The notes beneath the pieces were generated by a model. That model was not told where the DNA came from and did no database searches. It saw only the letters and a list, made by a program, of their open reading frames with translations. A stretch of 64,000 nucleotides of DNA from UBA5078 sp040384465 (GTDB lineage Bacteria > Pseudomonadota > Gammaproteobacteria > Pseudomonadales > Pseudohongiellaceae): contig JAZKJF010000001.1 in assembly GCA_040384465.1 (NCBI GenBank), positions 310,001 to 374,000 of the forward strand. The letters are read 5' to 3'. How positions within the stretch are numbered: the first letter of the stretch is position 1; each line of letters begins with the position of its first letter. Shown here piece by piece: positions 34,941-42,495 of this stretch. Both the position numbers and the translations under genes were made by a program.

Positions 34941-35846
34941 ATGCAGTCAGAGCCAGACCACTTACCCGCGCCCGGCGCGTCAGCCGCACAGATCGCTGCT
35001 TACTACAACGCCAACACTGCACGCTTCCTGCGTTTCGGCGGCAGTGGCGACACGGCTGCCATTCATCGTGCCATCTGGGCACCGGGGGTGACGAGCAAGG
35101 CACAGGCGTTCAACTATCTGAACGCCTTGGTGGCGCAGGCCGTGGTGCCCTTGCTGGGGACTGCTGAGGACGGCACCAATGCTTCGGTCCATTTGCTGGA
35201 TCTGGGTTGTGGTGTGGGTGGAACCTCTACCTGGTTGGCGCAGACGCTGGGTATCACGGTGACGGGCGTGACGCTCAGCACCGCCCAAATCGAGGTGGCC
35301 AGGGAACGGGCACAGCGTCTCGGACTGACAGAACAGGTCAAGTTCCTGCTGAGCGATTTTTCCGCGCTGCCCGCTATCGCACCGGTACAGGCTGCCTGTG
35401 CGATTGAATCCTTCGTGCATGCCCCCGATGCCAAAGCATTCTTCGCCATGGCGGCGCGTCAGGTGCAACCGGGTGGTCGCCTGATCATTTGCGACGACTT
35501 TCTGAATCCTCCGCACTCTCCCCAGGCATTGCGCTGGGTTAACCGCTTTATTCGCGGCTGGCATCTCAACAACCTGCTGGCCAGCAGCGCGGTCGAAACA
35601 CTGGCTGCCGAAGCCGGGTTCCGTCTGATCGAAGCACATGACCTGTCGCCGTATCTGCGTTCGTTTCATCCGGTCTGGCTATGGTTGGTGACAACCGTTA
35701 CGCGTCTGCCGCTGCGCTGGGCCTATTGGCAAAACCTGTCCGGTGGCACCGCACTGCAGGTGTGTGTGCGAAGAGGCTGGACGCAGTATCGTGCCCTGGT
35801 GTGGGAAAGGACGGGTGAGCAAACCGATCACTCGCAGTCGACGTAA
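34941..35846 (+). CDS. SAM-dependent methyltransferase
   Basis: 301 aa from the ATG at 34941, with AGGA upstream; an ATG at 34914 has no ribosome site. Class I Rossmann methyltransferase: motif I LLDLGCGVGGTSTWLAQ, GVTLSTAQIEVARERA, and a downstream FAMAARQVQPGGRLIICDDF. The layout and AYYNANTARFLRFGG N-terminus resemble the tocopherol/sarcosine-type small-molecule methyltransferases. Substrate unknown. Its last 19 bases overlap the convergent Sel1-repeat gene. Confidence 0.82.
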   Translation: MQSEPDHLPAPGASAAQIAAYYNANTARFLRFGGSGDTAAIHRAIWAPGVTSKAQAFNYLNALVAQAVVPLLGTAEDGTNASVHLLDLGCGVGGTSTWLAQTLGITVTGVTLSTAQIEVARERAQRLGLTEQVKFLLSDFSALPAIAPVQAACAIESFVHAPDAKAFFAMAARQVQPGGRLIICDDFLNPPHSPQALRWVNRFIRGWHLNNLLASSAVETLAAEAGFRLIEAHDLSPYLRSFHPVWLWLVTTVTRLPLRWAYWQNLSGGTALQVCVRRGWTQYRALVWERTGEQTDHSQST

Positions 35847-36820
35847 GCAGAGTCCAGACAACGTTTGGCCATCTCTTGAGCATGTTGCAGTTGCTCCGGC
35901 GAGAGCTTCCTCGCAATCGCATCCCGGTTGCGAACCACCCTCCCCCGCATCGTCTCTGTCGCCAGTGCCGCTGCAATATGCGTCCACATGAAAGCCTGCT
36001 CGTGGTTCTGTGGCACACCAAAGCCGACTTCGTACATTTCCCCCAGGCGGTACTGCGCTTCGGCATGCCCTAGCCGGGCTGCCGCGAGAAACCAGCGCAC
36101 CGCCTCCGCGTAATTCTGTTGCCCTCCTTGCCCTGTACTGTGCAGCTCCGCCAGACTGAACTGCGCCGTCACGTTCCCGTGCTCGGCAGCCAGCAGGTAC
36201 CACTTCATCGCTGCGGAAAAATCCTGCTCCACGCCTGTGCCATTGCTGTACATCGCCCCGAGATTGAATTCCGCACTGGGGTAAGCCTGAGCAGCTGACA
36301 GTTGGAGCCACTGCAGGGCTTCTGCGTAGTTCTGCGCGATGCCCAATCCGTATTTCAACATGTATCCCAGATTGTTCTGTGCGGCTGCATAACCCTGCGC
36401 CGCCGCAGCGCGATACCACTGCACGGCCTGCGCATAGTCGCGCTCCATTCCCTGGGCATTGTCGTACATGAAACCCAGCGTGTATTGCGCACGTACATGC
36501 TGTTGCTCTGCTGCGAGGCGATACCAATGCGCTGCCTCTTCGAGGTCTTGCGTGATACCGAAACCATTGGCGAGCATGTTGCCGTAATTGTACTGCGCGT
36601 CAGCGTTGCCCTGGTTGGCGGCGAGCAGGAACCAGCGCAATGACTCAGTGAAATCCTGAGTGACACCAGCCCCTGTCGCGTAGAGGAAACCAAGCTCGGT
36701 TTGGGCGACGGGGTCACCGCCTTCAGCACGTTGCAGCAGTGCGGTGTCTTGGGCGTGGATAAAGCTCGCCGCCGAAGAGATGCAGAGGAGCAAACCTAAT
36801 TTGCAAAGAGTTTTCAACAT
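35828..36820 (-). CDS. Exported Sel1-repeat protein
   Basis: 330 aa with a signal peptide (LCKLGLLLCISSAASFIHA). Seven consecutive 36-residue Sel1-like repeats fill residues about 33-290, each following A-Q-x-x-L-G-x-M-Y-x-x-G-x-G-V-x-Q-D-x-x-x-A-x-x-W-Y. A short C-terminal region with two cysteines (RCLDSAYVDCE) ends the protein. Sel1 proteins are scaffolds, often in cell-envelope or signalling complexes. No partner gene is obvious. Confidence 0.9.
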   Translation of the reverse strand: MLKTLCKLGLLLCISSAASFIHAQDTALLQRAEGGDPVAQTELGFLYATGAGVTQDFTESLRWFLLAANQGNADAQYNYGNMLANGFGITQDLEEAAHWYRLAAEQQHVRAQYTLGFMYDNAQGMERDYAQAVQWYRAAAAQGYAAAQNNLGYMLKYGLGIAQNYAEALQWLQLSAAQAYPSAEFNLGAMYSNGTGVEQDFSAAMKWYLLAAEHGNVTAQFSLAELHSTGQGGQQNYAEAVRWFLAAARLGHAEAQYRLGEMYEVGFGVPQNHEQAFMWTHIAAALATETMRGRVVRNRDAIARKLSPEQLQHAQEMAKRCLDSAYVDCE

Positions 36821-36963
36821 CGAGTTACGACTCAGAGTGGGAACTGATTTATAGCATTAAGCGCATGTGGGTTACGATCCTGCACATGATAGTGACTTGC
36901 TGCGATAGTCAGGAGATTCTGATAGGTCGGCGCAGCGTGAAATATTGGGAGAGATTAATTGCA

Positions 36964-37062
36964 ACAGCCTTTGGGCTGTCGCAACCCTGCGGGCTTCGCG
37001 CTTTGCGCTCGTTGCCGATTGCATGCGCAATCGGTCGAACTCAGAGTTCGAACCTCTCCCCC
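36964..37062 (+). repeat. Hairpin-rich element ending in a tRNA-Ser-like 3' segment
   Basis: About 100 bases with several stem-loops: ACAGCCTTTGGGCTGT (36964-36979), GCGCTTTGCGC (36998-37008), CCGATTGCATGCGCAATCGG (37015-37034). It ends in AGTTCGAACCTCTCCCCC (37045-37062), which matches 17 of 18 bases of the T-arm/acceptor part of the neighbouring tRNA-Ser, in inverted orientation. I recall similar tRNA-linked sequences in other gammaproteobacteria. A small open frame across it is almost certainly not a gene. The rest of 36821-37127 shows nothing recognisable. Confidence 0.6.
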
Positions 37063-37127
37063 GCTGTCGAGGGCAGTAGATTCTAAGAGGGTGGAGTTGG
37101 CGCTGAGGGTTGGAGATTCTGGGAAAG

Positions 37128-37217
37128 TGGCGGAGGGGGAGAGATTCGAACTCTCGAAGGACTTTCATCCTCGCCGGTTTTCAAGACCGGTGCATTCAAC
37201 CGCTCTGCCACCCCTCC
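37128..37217 (-). tRNA. serT: tRNA-Ser (anticodon UGA)
   Basis: 90 bases. Acceptor stem GGAGGGG with CCCCTCC, discriminator G and encoded CCA (37128-37130). The anticodon stem CCGGT/ACCGG carries loop CTTGAAA, anticodon TGA (37181-37183). A long variable arm, as in all class II serine tRNAs, and T-arm GAGAGTTCGAATCTCTC are present. It reads UCN serine codons. Confidence 0.97.
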
Positions 37218-37230
37218 GCAACGGCCGCCA

Positions 37231-37258
37231 ATCTTACTGGTTTTTCTTTTTCGGTCAA
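37231..37258 (-). promoter_or_regulatory. Promoter of tRNA-Ser
   Basis: On the minus strand: -35 TTGACC (37253-37258), a 16-base spacer, -10 TAAGAT (37231-37236), then a GC-rich stretch just before the mature 5' end, the discriminator pattern of stringently controlled stable-RNA genes. The 230 bases to the left of yccA otherwise show no recognisable feature. Confidence 0.75.
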
Positions 37259-37492
37259 GCAGAGAATGCCCGCAAATTGCTGCTGTTATGGTAAGGACGG
37301 CGGAAAGGATTGCATTTAAGGGTTCGCACGGTATGATTGCCCTCGCCGGGTGATTGAAATAATTGAAATTTACCCCCATATCACAGACACAAGAGCAGGT
37401 GTTTCCCGCCCGCCCTAGATGAAATAGAGGCATGTCTGATCCGGTCTATGTCAGTGCTATAAGACCTTGAATGTATTACTACGGAGATCACT

Positions 37493-38161
37493 ATGAGTCA
37501 GTTAGATGTGTTGGATGTTGGGCAAACCCGTGGATCGGTTGTTGCGGTTAACAAAGTTCTGAAGAACACCTATCTGCTGCTGGGCATGACACTGGCTTTC
37601 AGTGCCTTGATGGCTGCCGTCAGCACCAATTCCGCTCCCATGAATATCTGGATCTACATGATCGGGCTTTATGGTCTGTTGTTCGCCACGCAGGCGCTGG
37701 CTCGCAGTGCCTGGGGTCTGGTCACTATCTTCGCCTTCGCCGGTTTCATCGGTTACGGCACCGGCCCGGTGATCGGTGCGCTGATGTCCACCAGTGCCGG
37801 GAGTGATGTCGTCACCACTGCGCTGGGCGGTACTGCGTTTATCTTCTTTGGCCTGTCAGGCTATGCGCTGGTATCACGCAAGGACTTCTCCTTTCTCAAT
37901 GGCTTCATCACAGCAGGCTGCTTCGTGCTGCTCGCCGCGATGATCATGGGTATTTTCTTCAAGATTCCGGCGCTGCAACTCGCGATCTCCGTAGGCTTCA
38001 TGCTGTTCTCCAGCGCGATCATCCTGCGTCAGACCGGTGATATTGTGAACGGCGGTGAAACCAATTACATCCTGGCGACCATTACGCTGTTCGTTTCCAT
38101 CTACAACCTGTTCATGAGTCTGGTACACCTGTTGATGGCCTTCTCTGGCAACGACGAATAA
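37493..38161 (+). CDS. yccA: BAX inhibitor-1/YccA family membrane protein
   Basis: 222 aa, seven predicted membrane helices (for example YLLLGMTLAFSALMAAV, GFITAGCFVLLAAMIMGIFF, FVSIYNLFMSLVHLL). In E. coli YccA is an inhibitor and substrate of the FtsH protease; the wider family are calcium-leak channels. A short hydrophilic N-terminus (MSQLDVLDVGQTRGSVV) matches YccA. Placed just ahead of the tus genes as in relatives. A terminator follows. Confidence 0.93.
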   Translation: MSQLDVLDVGQTRGSVVAVNKVLKNTYLLLGMTLAFSALMAAVSTNSAPMNIWIYMIGLYGLLFATQALARSAWGLVTIFAFAGFIGYGTGPVIGALMSTSAGSDVVTTALGGTAFIFFGLSGYALVSRKDFSFLNGFITAGCFVLLAAMIMGIFFKIPALQLAISVGFMLFSSAIILRQTGDIVNGGETNYILATITLFVSIYNLFMSLVHLLMAFSGNDE

Positions 38162-38191
38162 GTCTCAGCCTGATCGTCTGTCAGCACATTG

Positions 38192-38220
38192 AGCCCCGGT
38201 CCTGATCGGGGCTTTTTGTT
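38192..38220 (+). terminator. Intrinsic terminator after yccA
   Basis: AGCCCCG (38192-38198) pairs with CGGGGCT (38207-38213), followed by TTTTTGTTT. It separates yccA from the tus operon. Confidence 0.9.
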
Positions 38221-38264
38221 TCCAACTGAAGCGTTTTCCCCAGTCGCCTGCAAGGGTTTGTCCC

Positions 38265-38654
38265 GTGAAACTCACCGTCGTCGTCTACTCTGCCCCCTCC
38301 TCTCAGGCCGCCTGGAGCGCCTACCAGTTCACGCGCACAGCACTGGGTGCCGGGCATGAAATCTATCGGGTCTTTTTCTATGCCGATGGAGTGCTTAACA
38401 GCACAGCGTTGAGCGTCGCGCCACAAGGCGAATTCGATTTGGTCCAGGCCTGGCAGACTCTGATCGCAGAGCACTCACTGGATGCCATCAGCTGTGTGTC
38501 TTCAGCGCTCAAACGCGGCATCATTGACACGCAGGAAGCTGCTCGCTACGAGCGTGCTGGTGCCAGCCTGGCTGCAGGGATGACCCTGTCGGGGTTAGGA
38601 CAACTGGTAGACGCAACGCTGGTCTCGGACAGGGTGGTGAGCTTTGGAGGCTGA
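38265..38654 (+). CDS. tusD: Sulfurtransferase TusD
   Basis: 129 aa from a GTG at 38265. Forms the TusBCD complex that relays sulfur from TusA to TusE for 2-thiouridine at position 34 of Lys, Glu and Gln tRNAs. The sulfur-carrying cysteine is Cys77 in DAISCVSSALKRGI. DsrE-fold start LTVVVYSAPSSQAAWSAYQF. Its stop lies one base before the tusC start; the GGAGG Shine-Dalgarno for tusC is inside this gene. Confidence 0.95.
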   Translation: MKLTVVVYSAPSSQAAWSAYQFTRTALGAGHEIYRVFFYADGVLNSTALSVAPQGEFDLVQAWQTLIAEHSLDAISCVSSALKRGIIDTQEAARYERAGASLAAGMTLSGLGQLVDATLVSDRVVSFGG

Positions 38655-38655
38655 G

Positions 38656-39039
38656 ATGATGGAGAATTCTGATCAACCCATCCGCAAGGTACTGACCTTC
38701 ATCAGCCGCCGTGCCCCCTATGGGCAAGGCAGTGCCAAGGCGATGCTGGACATGGTGCTGTCCGCTGCCGTGTTTGATCAGCAGGTCAACTACGTGTTCA
38801 TGGACGATGGCGTCCAGCAACTGCGACGTGGCCAGGAACCTGGCGTAATCGATGCGAAGAACCTGAGTGCCGCGTTCTCTGCCCTGCCCCTCTATGACGT
38901 CAGCAATATTTTCGTTGACGCTGAATCTTTGCAGCGTCGCGGCCTGACTCAAGATCAACTGGTAATCGACACCCTCGCGTGTGACGCCGACAAGATTGCC
39001 GAACTGATCCGCCAATCCGATGTGGTATTCACTCTATGA
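38656..39039 (+). CDS. tusC: Sulfurtransferase complex subunit TusC
   Basis: 127 aa from the ATG at 38656 (a second ATG follows at once). DsrE/F-fold partner of TusD without a catalytic cysteine: RKVLTFISRRAPYGQGSAKAMLDMVLSAAVF, then VNYVFMDDGVQQL. GGAGG lies 5 bases upstream. Overlaps the tusB start by 4 bases (ATGA). Confidence 0.95.
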   Translation: MMENSDQPIRKVLTFISRRAPYGQGSAKAMLDMVLSAAVFDQQVNYVFMDDGVQQLRRGQEPGVIDAKNLSAAFSALPLYDVSNIFVDAESLQRRGLTQDQLVIDTLACDADKIAELIRQSDVVFTL

Positions 39040-39389
39040 ATGCGACATTGAGCACTTTGCACACCGTCAACAAGTCCGCTTTCGGCTCGGATGCGCTGGC
39101 GTCCTGCTTGCGCGTGGCGCAGCCCGGGGATGCCATTCTGTTGCTGGAAGACGGGGTGTACAACGCGGTCCGTTCACCTGTAGGAGCCAGCCCTGCTGGC
39201 GAATTGCTGGGATTCAACCCGTCGCCTGCAGGGCAGGCTCATACAAGGGTGCGAGCGTATGCCTTGCAGGAAGACCTGCAGGCACGCGGCATTGCCGTCG
39301 AGCAGTTGCCTGCGTACATCGAACCGATCTCCTACCCCGACTTCGTCACTCTGGTCTGCACCTACGCCAGAACAGTGAGCTGGTTCTGA
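39036..39389 (+). CDS. tusB: Sulfurtransferase complex subunit TusB, with REP-derived insertion
   Basis: 117 aa, against about 95 in E. coli. MNATLSTLHTVNKSAFGSDA and ILLLEDGVYNAV match the first half of TusB, and AYALQEDLQARGI plus the C-terminal SYPDFVTLVCTYARTVSWF match the second. Between them lie roughly 25 residues (SPVGASPAGELLGFNPSPAG, then QAHTR) encoded by a REP inverted pair at 39179-39245. The reading frame is kept and has no stop. Whether the loop is tolerated is unknown; it falls in a connecting region before the YALxEDL strand. Confidence 0.9.
   Translation: MNATLSTLHTVNKSAFGSDALASCLRVAQPGDAILLLEDGVYNAVRSPVGASPAGELLGFNPSPAGQAHTRVRAYALQEDLQARGIAVEQLPAYIEPISYPDFVTLVCTYARTVSWF
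39179..39245. repeat. GTAG-type REP inverted pair inside tusB
   Basis: Left arm begins TGTAGGAGCCAGCCCTGCTG (39179-39198, continuing to 39202); the right arm (39222-39245) is its near-complement, ending AGGCTCATACA. The left arm is the same sequence as the perfect REP pair after purC. The GTAGGAG head is that of REPs moved by RAYT transposases in Pseudomonas-type genomes. The right arm has drifted by a few bases. Confidence 0.85.
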
Positions 39390-39412
39390 ACCGGCGCTGA
39401 GGTCTTCCCGAG

Positions 39413-39751
39413 ATGAACAACCTGACGCTGCCCGATCATCGCAGAATAGCCCTCGACAAGGATGGCTATCTGCGCTCGCTGGAAGACTGGAATGAGGACG
39501 TTGCCGAGAAGCTGGCGGCCGCCGCTGGGCTGCCATTGACGCCAGCGCACTGGGAGGTCATCACAGTATTGCGCGCGTTTTATCAAGCTCATGAATTGTC
39601 GCCAGCCATGCGACCGCTGGTCAAACTGGTGGCACGGGAACTGGGGGCCGACAAGGGGCGCAGTATCTACCTGATGAAACTGTTCCCCGGCAATCCTGCC
39701 CTGCTTGCCAGCAAGATCGCTGGACTGCCGCGCCCCACCAACTGTTTTTAA
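39413..39751 (+). CDS. tusE: Sulfur carrier TusE (DsrC family)
   Basis: 112 aa. Takes sulfur from TusD and delivers it to MnmA. DsrC-fold segments GYLRSLEDWNEDVAEKLAA, LTPAHWEVITVLRAFYQ and KGRSIYLMKLFPG are present. The active cysteine is the penultimate residue (PRPTNCF). Only this one C-terminal cysteine is present, as in TusE; sulfite-reduction DsrC has two. Confidence 0.95.
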   Translation: MNNLTLPDHRRIALDKDGYLRSLEDWNEDVAEKLAAAAGLPLTPAHWEVITVLRAFYQAHELSPAMRPLVKLVARELGADKGRSIYLMKLFPGNPALLASKIAGLPRPTNCF

Positions 39752-39772
39752 CCTGCCATCAGGGGCTCACGG

Positions 39773-39801
39773 CTGGCAGAGGAAGTGAATTCTGTTATGA
39801 T
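39773..39801 (+). promoter_or_regulatory. Likely promoter of purC
   Basis: -35 CTGGCA (39773-39778), 17 bases, -10 TATGAT (39796-39801), followed by GCGCGC. The -35 overlaps an inverted repeat CTGCCA...TGGCAG. Confidence 0.6.
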
Positions 39802-39880
39802 GCGCGCTCGCTTGAAACCCAGATAATGCAAGCCTCACAGCCTTTTTGAAGACACTGAAAACCGACACAGGACACACCTC

Positions 39881-40984
39881 ATGAACCTCGCCAACCGCGT
39901 ACTCGCCGTCAACAATGATCTGCCCATCCGCACCGACAAACCCGTTCACAGCGGCAAGGTCCGTTCGGTTTATTGGCTGACCGATGCTGACAGCAAACGC
40001 CTAATTGCGGAACGTGGCTACAACGTGGCACACGATGCGCCGCTGGCGATCATGGTCATCAGCGACCGTATCTCCGCCTTCGACTGCATCTGGCGTGGTG
40101 AGGGTGGGCTCAATGGCGTCCCCGGCAAGGGCGCGGCGTTGAACACTATTTCCAACCACTGGTTCCGGTTGTTCCGCGAACAGGGTCTGGCCGAAAGCCA
40201 CATTCTGGAAATCCCTCACCCCTTCGTGTGGATCGTGCAGAAAGCACGTCCGGTCATGATCGAGGCCATTTGCCGTCAATACATCACCGGCTCCATGTGG
40301 CGTTCCTACACCAAGGGCGAACGCGATTTCTGCGGCATTCTGTTGCCGGAAGGATTGAAGAAGGATCAGCGTCTGCCCGAGTTGCTCATCACCCCTTCCA
40401 CCAAAGGCATCCTGAAAGGGATTCCGGGCGTGCCGGAGGCCGATGACGTCAACATCACCCGTGCCGACATAGACAAGAACTACGCCGCCTTCAATTTTCG
40501 CAAACCGGCGGACATCGATTTCTACGAGAAGCTGCTCAAGGAAGGTTTCAACGTCATCAGCAAAGAGCTGGAGAAAATCGATCAGGTTTTCGTCGATACC
40601 AAGTTTGAGTTCGGTTATGTCACCGACAAGAACGGTCAGGAGAAACTGATTTATATGGACGAGGTGGGCACACCGGATTCGTCACGCATTTGGGACGGCG
40701 CGTCCTACCGCAAGGGCGAAGTCATCGAGAAATCGAAAGAGGAATTCCGCCAGCAGTTGCTGAGCTACTTCCCCGATCCTGACATTCTGCTGAACAAAGA
40801 CCGCATGCCCGAGCGCGCCGCTTTGGCTCGCGACAACGCCCTTCCGGAAGATATACTGATGCAGGTGTCACGTACCTATCTGGGAATCGCCGAGCAGATC
40901 GTGGGCAAGAAGATCACGCTGTCGGACAATCCGAAGCAGGAGATTCTGGATATTCTCTCTTCTGAATATGGTTTGATTTTGTAG
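39881..40984 (+). CDS. purC: SAICAR synthetase (PurC, long form)
   Basis: Joins aspartate to CAIR in purine synthesis. 367 aa, clearly longer than the 237-aa E. coli enzyme, and of the longer type found in several marine gammaproteobacteria. HSGKVRSVYWL and DRISAFDCIWRGEGGLNGVPGKGAAL at the N-terminus, KARPVMIEAICRQYITGSMWRSY, and MDEVGTPDSSRIWDGASYRKG are conserved. The stop codon TAG is formed by the first bases of the REP pair that follows. purB lies 21 kb away. Confidence 0.95.
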   Translation: MNLANRVLAVNNDLPIRTDKPVHSGKVRSVYWLTDADSKRLIAERGYNVAHDAPLAIMVISDRISAFDCIWRGEGGLNGVPGKGAALNTISNHWFRLFREQGLAESHILEIPHPFVWIVQKARPVMIEAICRQYITGSMWRSYTKGERDFCGILLPEGLKKDQRLPELLITPSTKGILKGIPGVPEADDVNITRADIDKNYAAFNFRKPADIDFYEKLLKEGFNVISKELEKIDQVFVDTKFEFGYVTDKNGQEKLIYMDEVGTPDSSRIWDGASYRKGEVIEKSKEEFRQQLLSYFPDPDILLNKDRMPERAALARDNALPEDILMQVSRTYLGIAEQIVGKKITLSDNPKQEILDILSSEYGLIL

Positions 40985-41047
40985 GAGCCAGCCCTGCTGG
41001 CGACCACTAGCTCGAAGCCTCAGGTCGCCAGCAGGGCTGGCTCCTAC
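40981..41047. repeat. Perfect REP inverted pair between purC and cysG
   Basis: Two 25-base arms in perfect inverted repeat (40981-41005 and 41023-41047), head GTAGGAGCCAGCCC, 17-base spacer. The left arm supplies the purC stop codon (TAG, 40982-40984). On the minus strand the same TAGGAG head recurs at the cysG stop (41052-41054). Same family as the tusB insertion. Confidence 0.92.
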
Positions 41048-41051
41048 GCTC

Positions 41052-42434
41052 CTACGCACCAAACCACGAATACCGAGGCTGCAACTTCACCACACGCCCA
41101 ACGATGATGATTGTCGGCGCCTGTATCTCGTTGTTGGCAACAATACCTGGCATGGTTGCCAACGTCCCGGTCAGCACCTTCTGATTGGGCGTCGTCCCCT
41201 GCTGTACCAGCGCGATCGGCATGTCGGCAGCCATGCCATGAGCGATCAATTGCGTGCAGATCACATCAAGCCCTACCAATCCCATATAGAACACCACTGT
41301 CTGGTTCTCGTAGGCCAGCGTCGGCCAGTCGAGGTCAATAGTGTCGTTCTTCAAATGCCCTGTCACGAAGCGCACGGACTGCGAATAGTCACGATGAGTC
41401 AGCGGAATGCCCGCGTAGCAAGCGCAACCAGAGGCGGCCGTGATACCGGGAATAACCTGGAACGGAATTTTGGCCTCGGCCAACCGATCAATCTCCTCGC
41501 CACCACGCCCGAAAATGAAAGGGTCACCACCCTTCAGACGCAGCACTTTCTTGCCTTCCAGGGCCAAGCGCACCAGCATGTCGTTGATCTCTTCCTGCGG
41601 CACGAGGTGGTTGGAACGCTCCTTGCCCACATTGATTTTCTCTGCATCCGGGCGCACCCGCGCCATGATCTCCTTGGAAACCAGGCGGTCGTAAAGCACC
41701 ACATCAGCCTCATGCATCAATCGCAAAGCCTTGAGTGTGAGCAGATCAGGATCGCCGGGGCCAGCACCGACCAGATAGACTTCCCCGCGAACATCGAGGT
41801 AATCGGCAAGCGCAAGATGCTGCTCTATGTAACGCTTGCCGTCCTCTTCCTTGCCAGCGAACACCATCTCCGACAAAGGCCCCGTCAGCAAGGCTTCCCA
41901 GAAGCGGGTACGGCGCTTGCCCTCAGTGATCATGCTCTTCACCTGCCCGCGATATTTGCCAAGCAACAGGGCCAGTCGACCATAGGCCGCAGGCACCAGG
42001 ACTTCGATCTTTTCTTTAAGCTTACGCGTCAGCACCGGCGAGGTGCCACCACTGGAAATCGCGATGACAACAGGTGAGCGATCCACGATGGAGGGCACGA
42101 TGAAACTGCAGAGGGAGGGTTTGTCGACAACATTGACAGGCAGGCCACGCGCCTTGGCCGCGATGGACACGGCAGCATTCACTTCCTCATCGTCTGTCGC
42201 GGCGACCACCAGAAAGACACCATCCAGATCGGCCTCGACAAAGGGGCGTCGATGCAGCTCGCCGGCACCAGTGATTACCAGGGTTTCCAGCGTGTCGTTG
42301 ATATCAGGAGCGACCACCCGGAGGCGAGCGCCGGATTTGTCGAGCAACACGGCCTTGCGATAGGCCACCTCACCACCACCGACGATGAGGCAGTTCTGGG
42401 CACGAACATTCAGAAAAATGGGCAAGTACTGCAT
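41052..42434 (-). CDS. cysG: Siroheme synthase CysG
   Basis: 460 aa, trifunctional. The N-terminal half is the NAD-dependent dehydrogenase/ferrochelatase: LIVGGGEVAYRKAVLL, Asp104 in NVVDKP and the phosphorylated serine Ser128 in ISSGGTSP. The C-terminal half (about 215-460) is uroporphyrinogen III methyltransferase: VGAGPGDPDLLTLKA, VLRLKGGDPFIFGRGGEE, VIPGITAASGCACYAGIPLTHR. Supplies siroheme for sulfite and nitrite reductases. Precedes the tus region, in line with sulfur metabolism. Confidence 0.97.
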   Translation of the reverse strand: MQYLPIFLNVRAQNCLIVGGGEVAYRKAVLLDKSGARLRVVAPDINDTLETLVITGAGELHRRPFVEADLDGVFLVVAATDDEEVNAAVSIAAKARGLPVNVVDKPSLCSFIVPSIVDRSPVVIAISSGGTSPVLTRKLKEKIEVLVPAAYGRLALLLGKYRGQVKSMITEGKRRTRFWEALLTGPLSEMVFAGKEEDGKRYIEQHLALADYLDVRGEVYLVGAGPGDPDLLTLKALRLMHEADVVLYDRLVSKEIMARVRPDAEKINVGKERSNHLVPQEEINDMLVRLALEGKKVLRLKGGDPFIFGRGGEEIDRLAEAKIPFQVIPGITAASGCACYAGIPLTHRDYSQSVRFVTGHLKNDTIDLDWPTLAYENQTVVFYMGLVGLDVICTQLIAHGMAADMPIALVQQGTTPNQKVLTGTLATMPGIVANNEIQAPTIIIVGRVVKLQPRYSWFGA

Positions 42435-42495
42435 TCATCTACTCCTTGAGCTTGAGTGCCTGTTGTCGGCCGCAACACGGCCCACAGCAGAGTTC

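Noticed and set aside
36865..37086. 73-codon frame in the tRNA-linked element
   Set aside because: It runs through hairpins and a tRNA-like segment. Products of this kind are commonly spurious calls beside tRNA repeats.
38192..38220. Hairpin after yccA as another REP copy
   Set aside because: It lacks the GTAGGAG head and has a normal T-run; it is an ordinary terminator.
39413..39751. DsrC of dissimilatory sulfur metabolism
   Set aside because: Only the penultimate C-terminal cysteine is present, and the gene follows tusDCB, so it is TusE.
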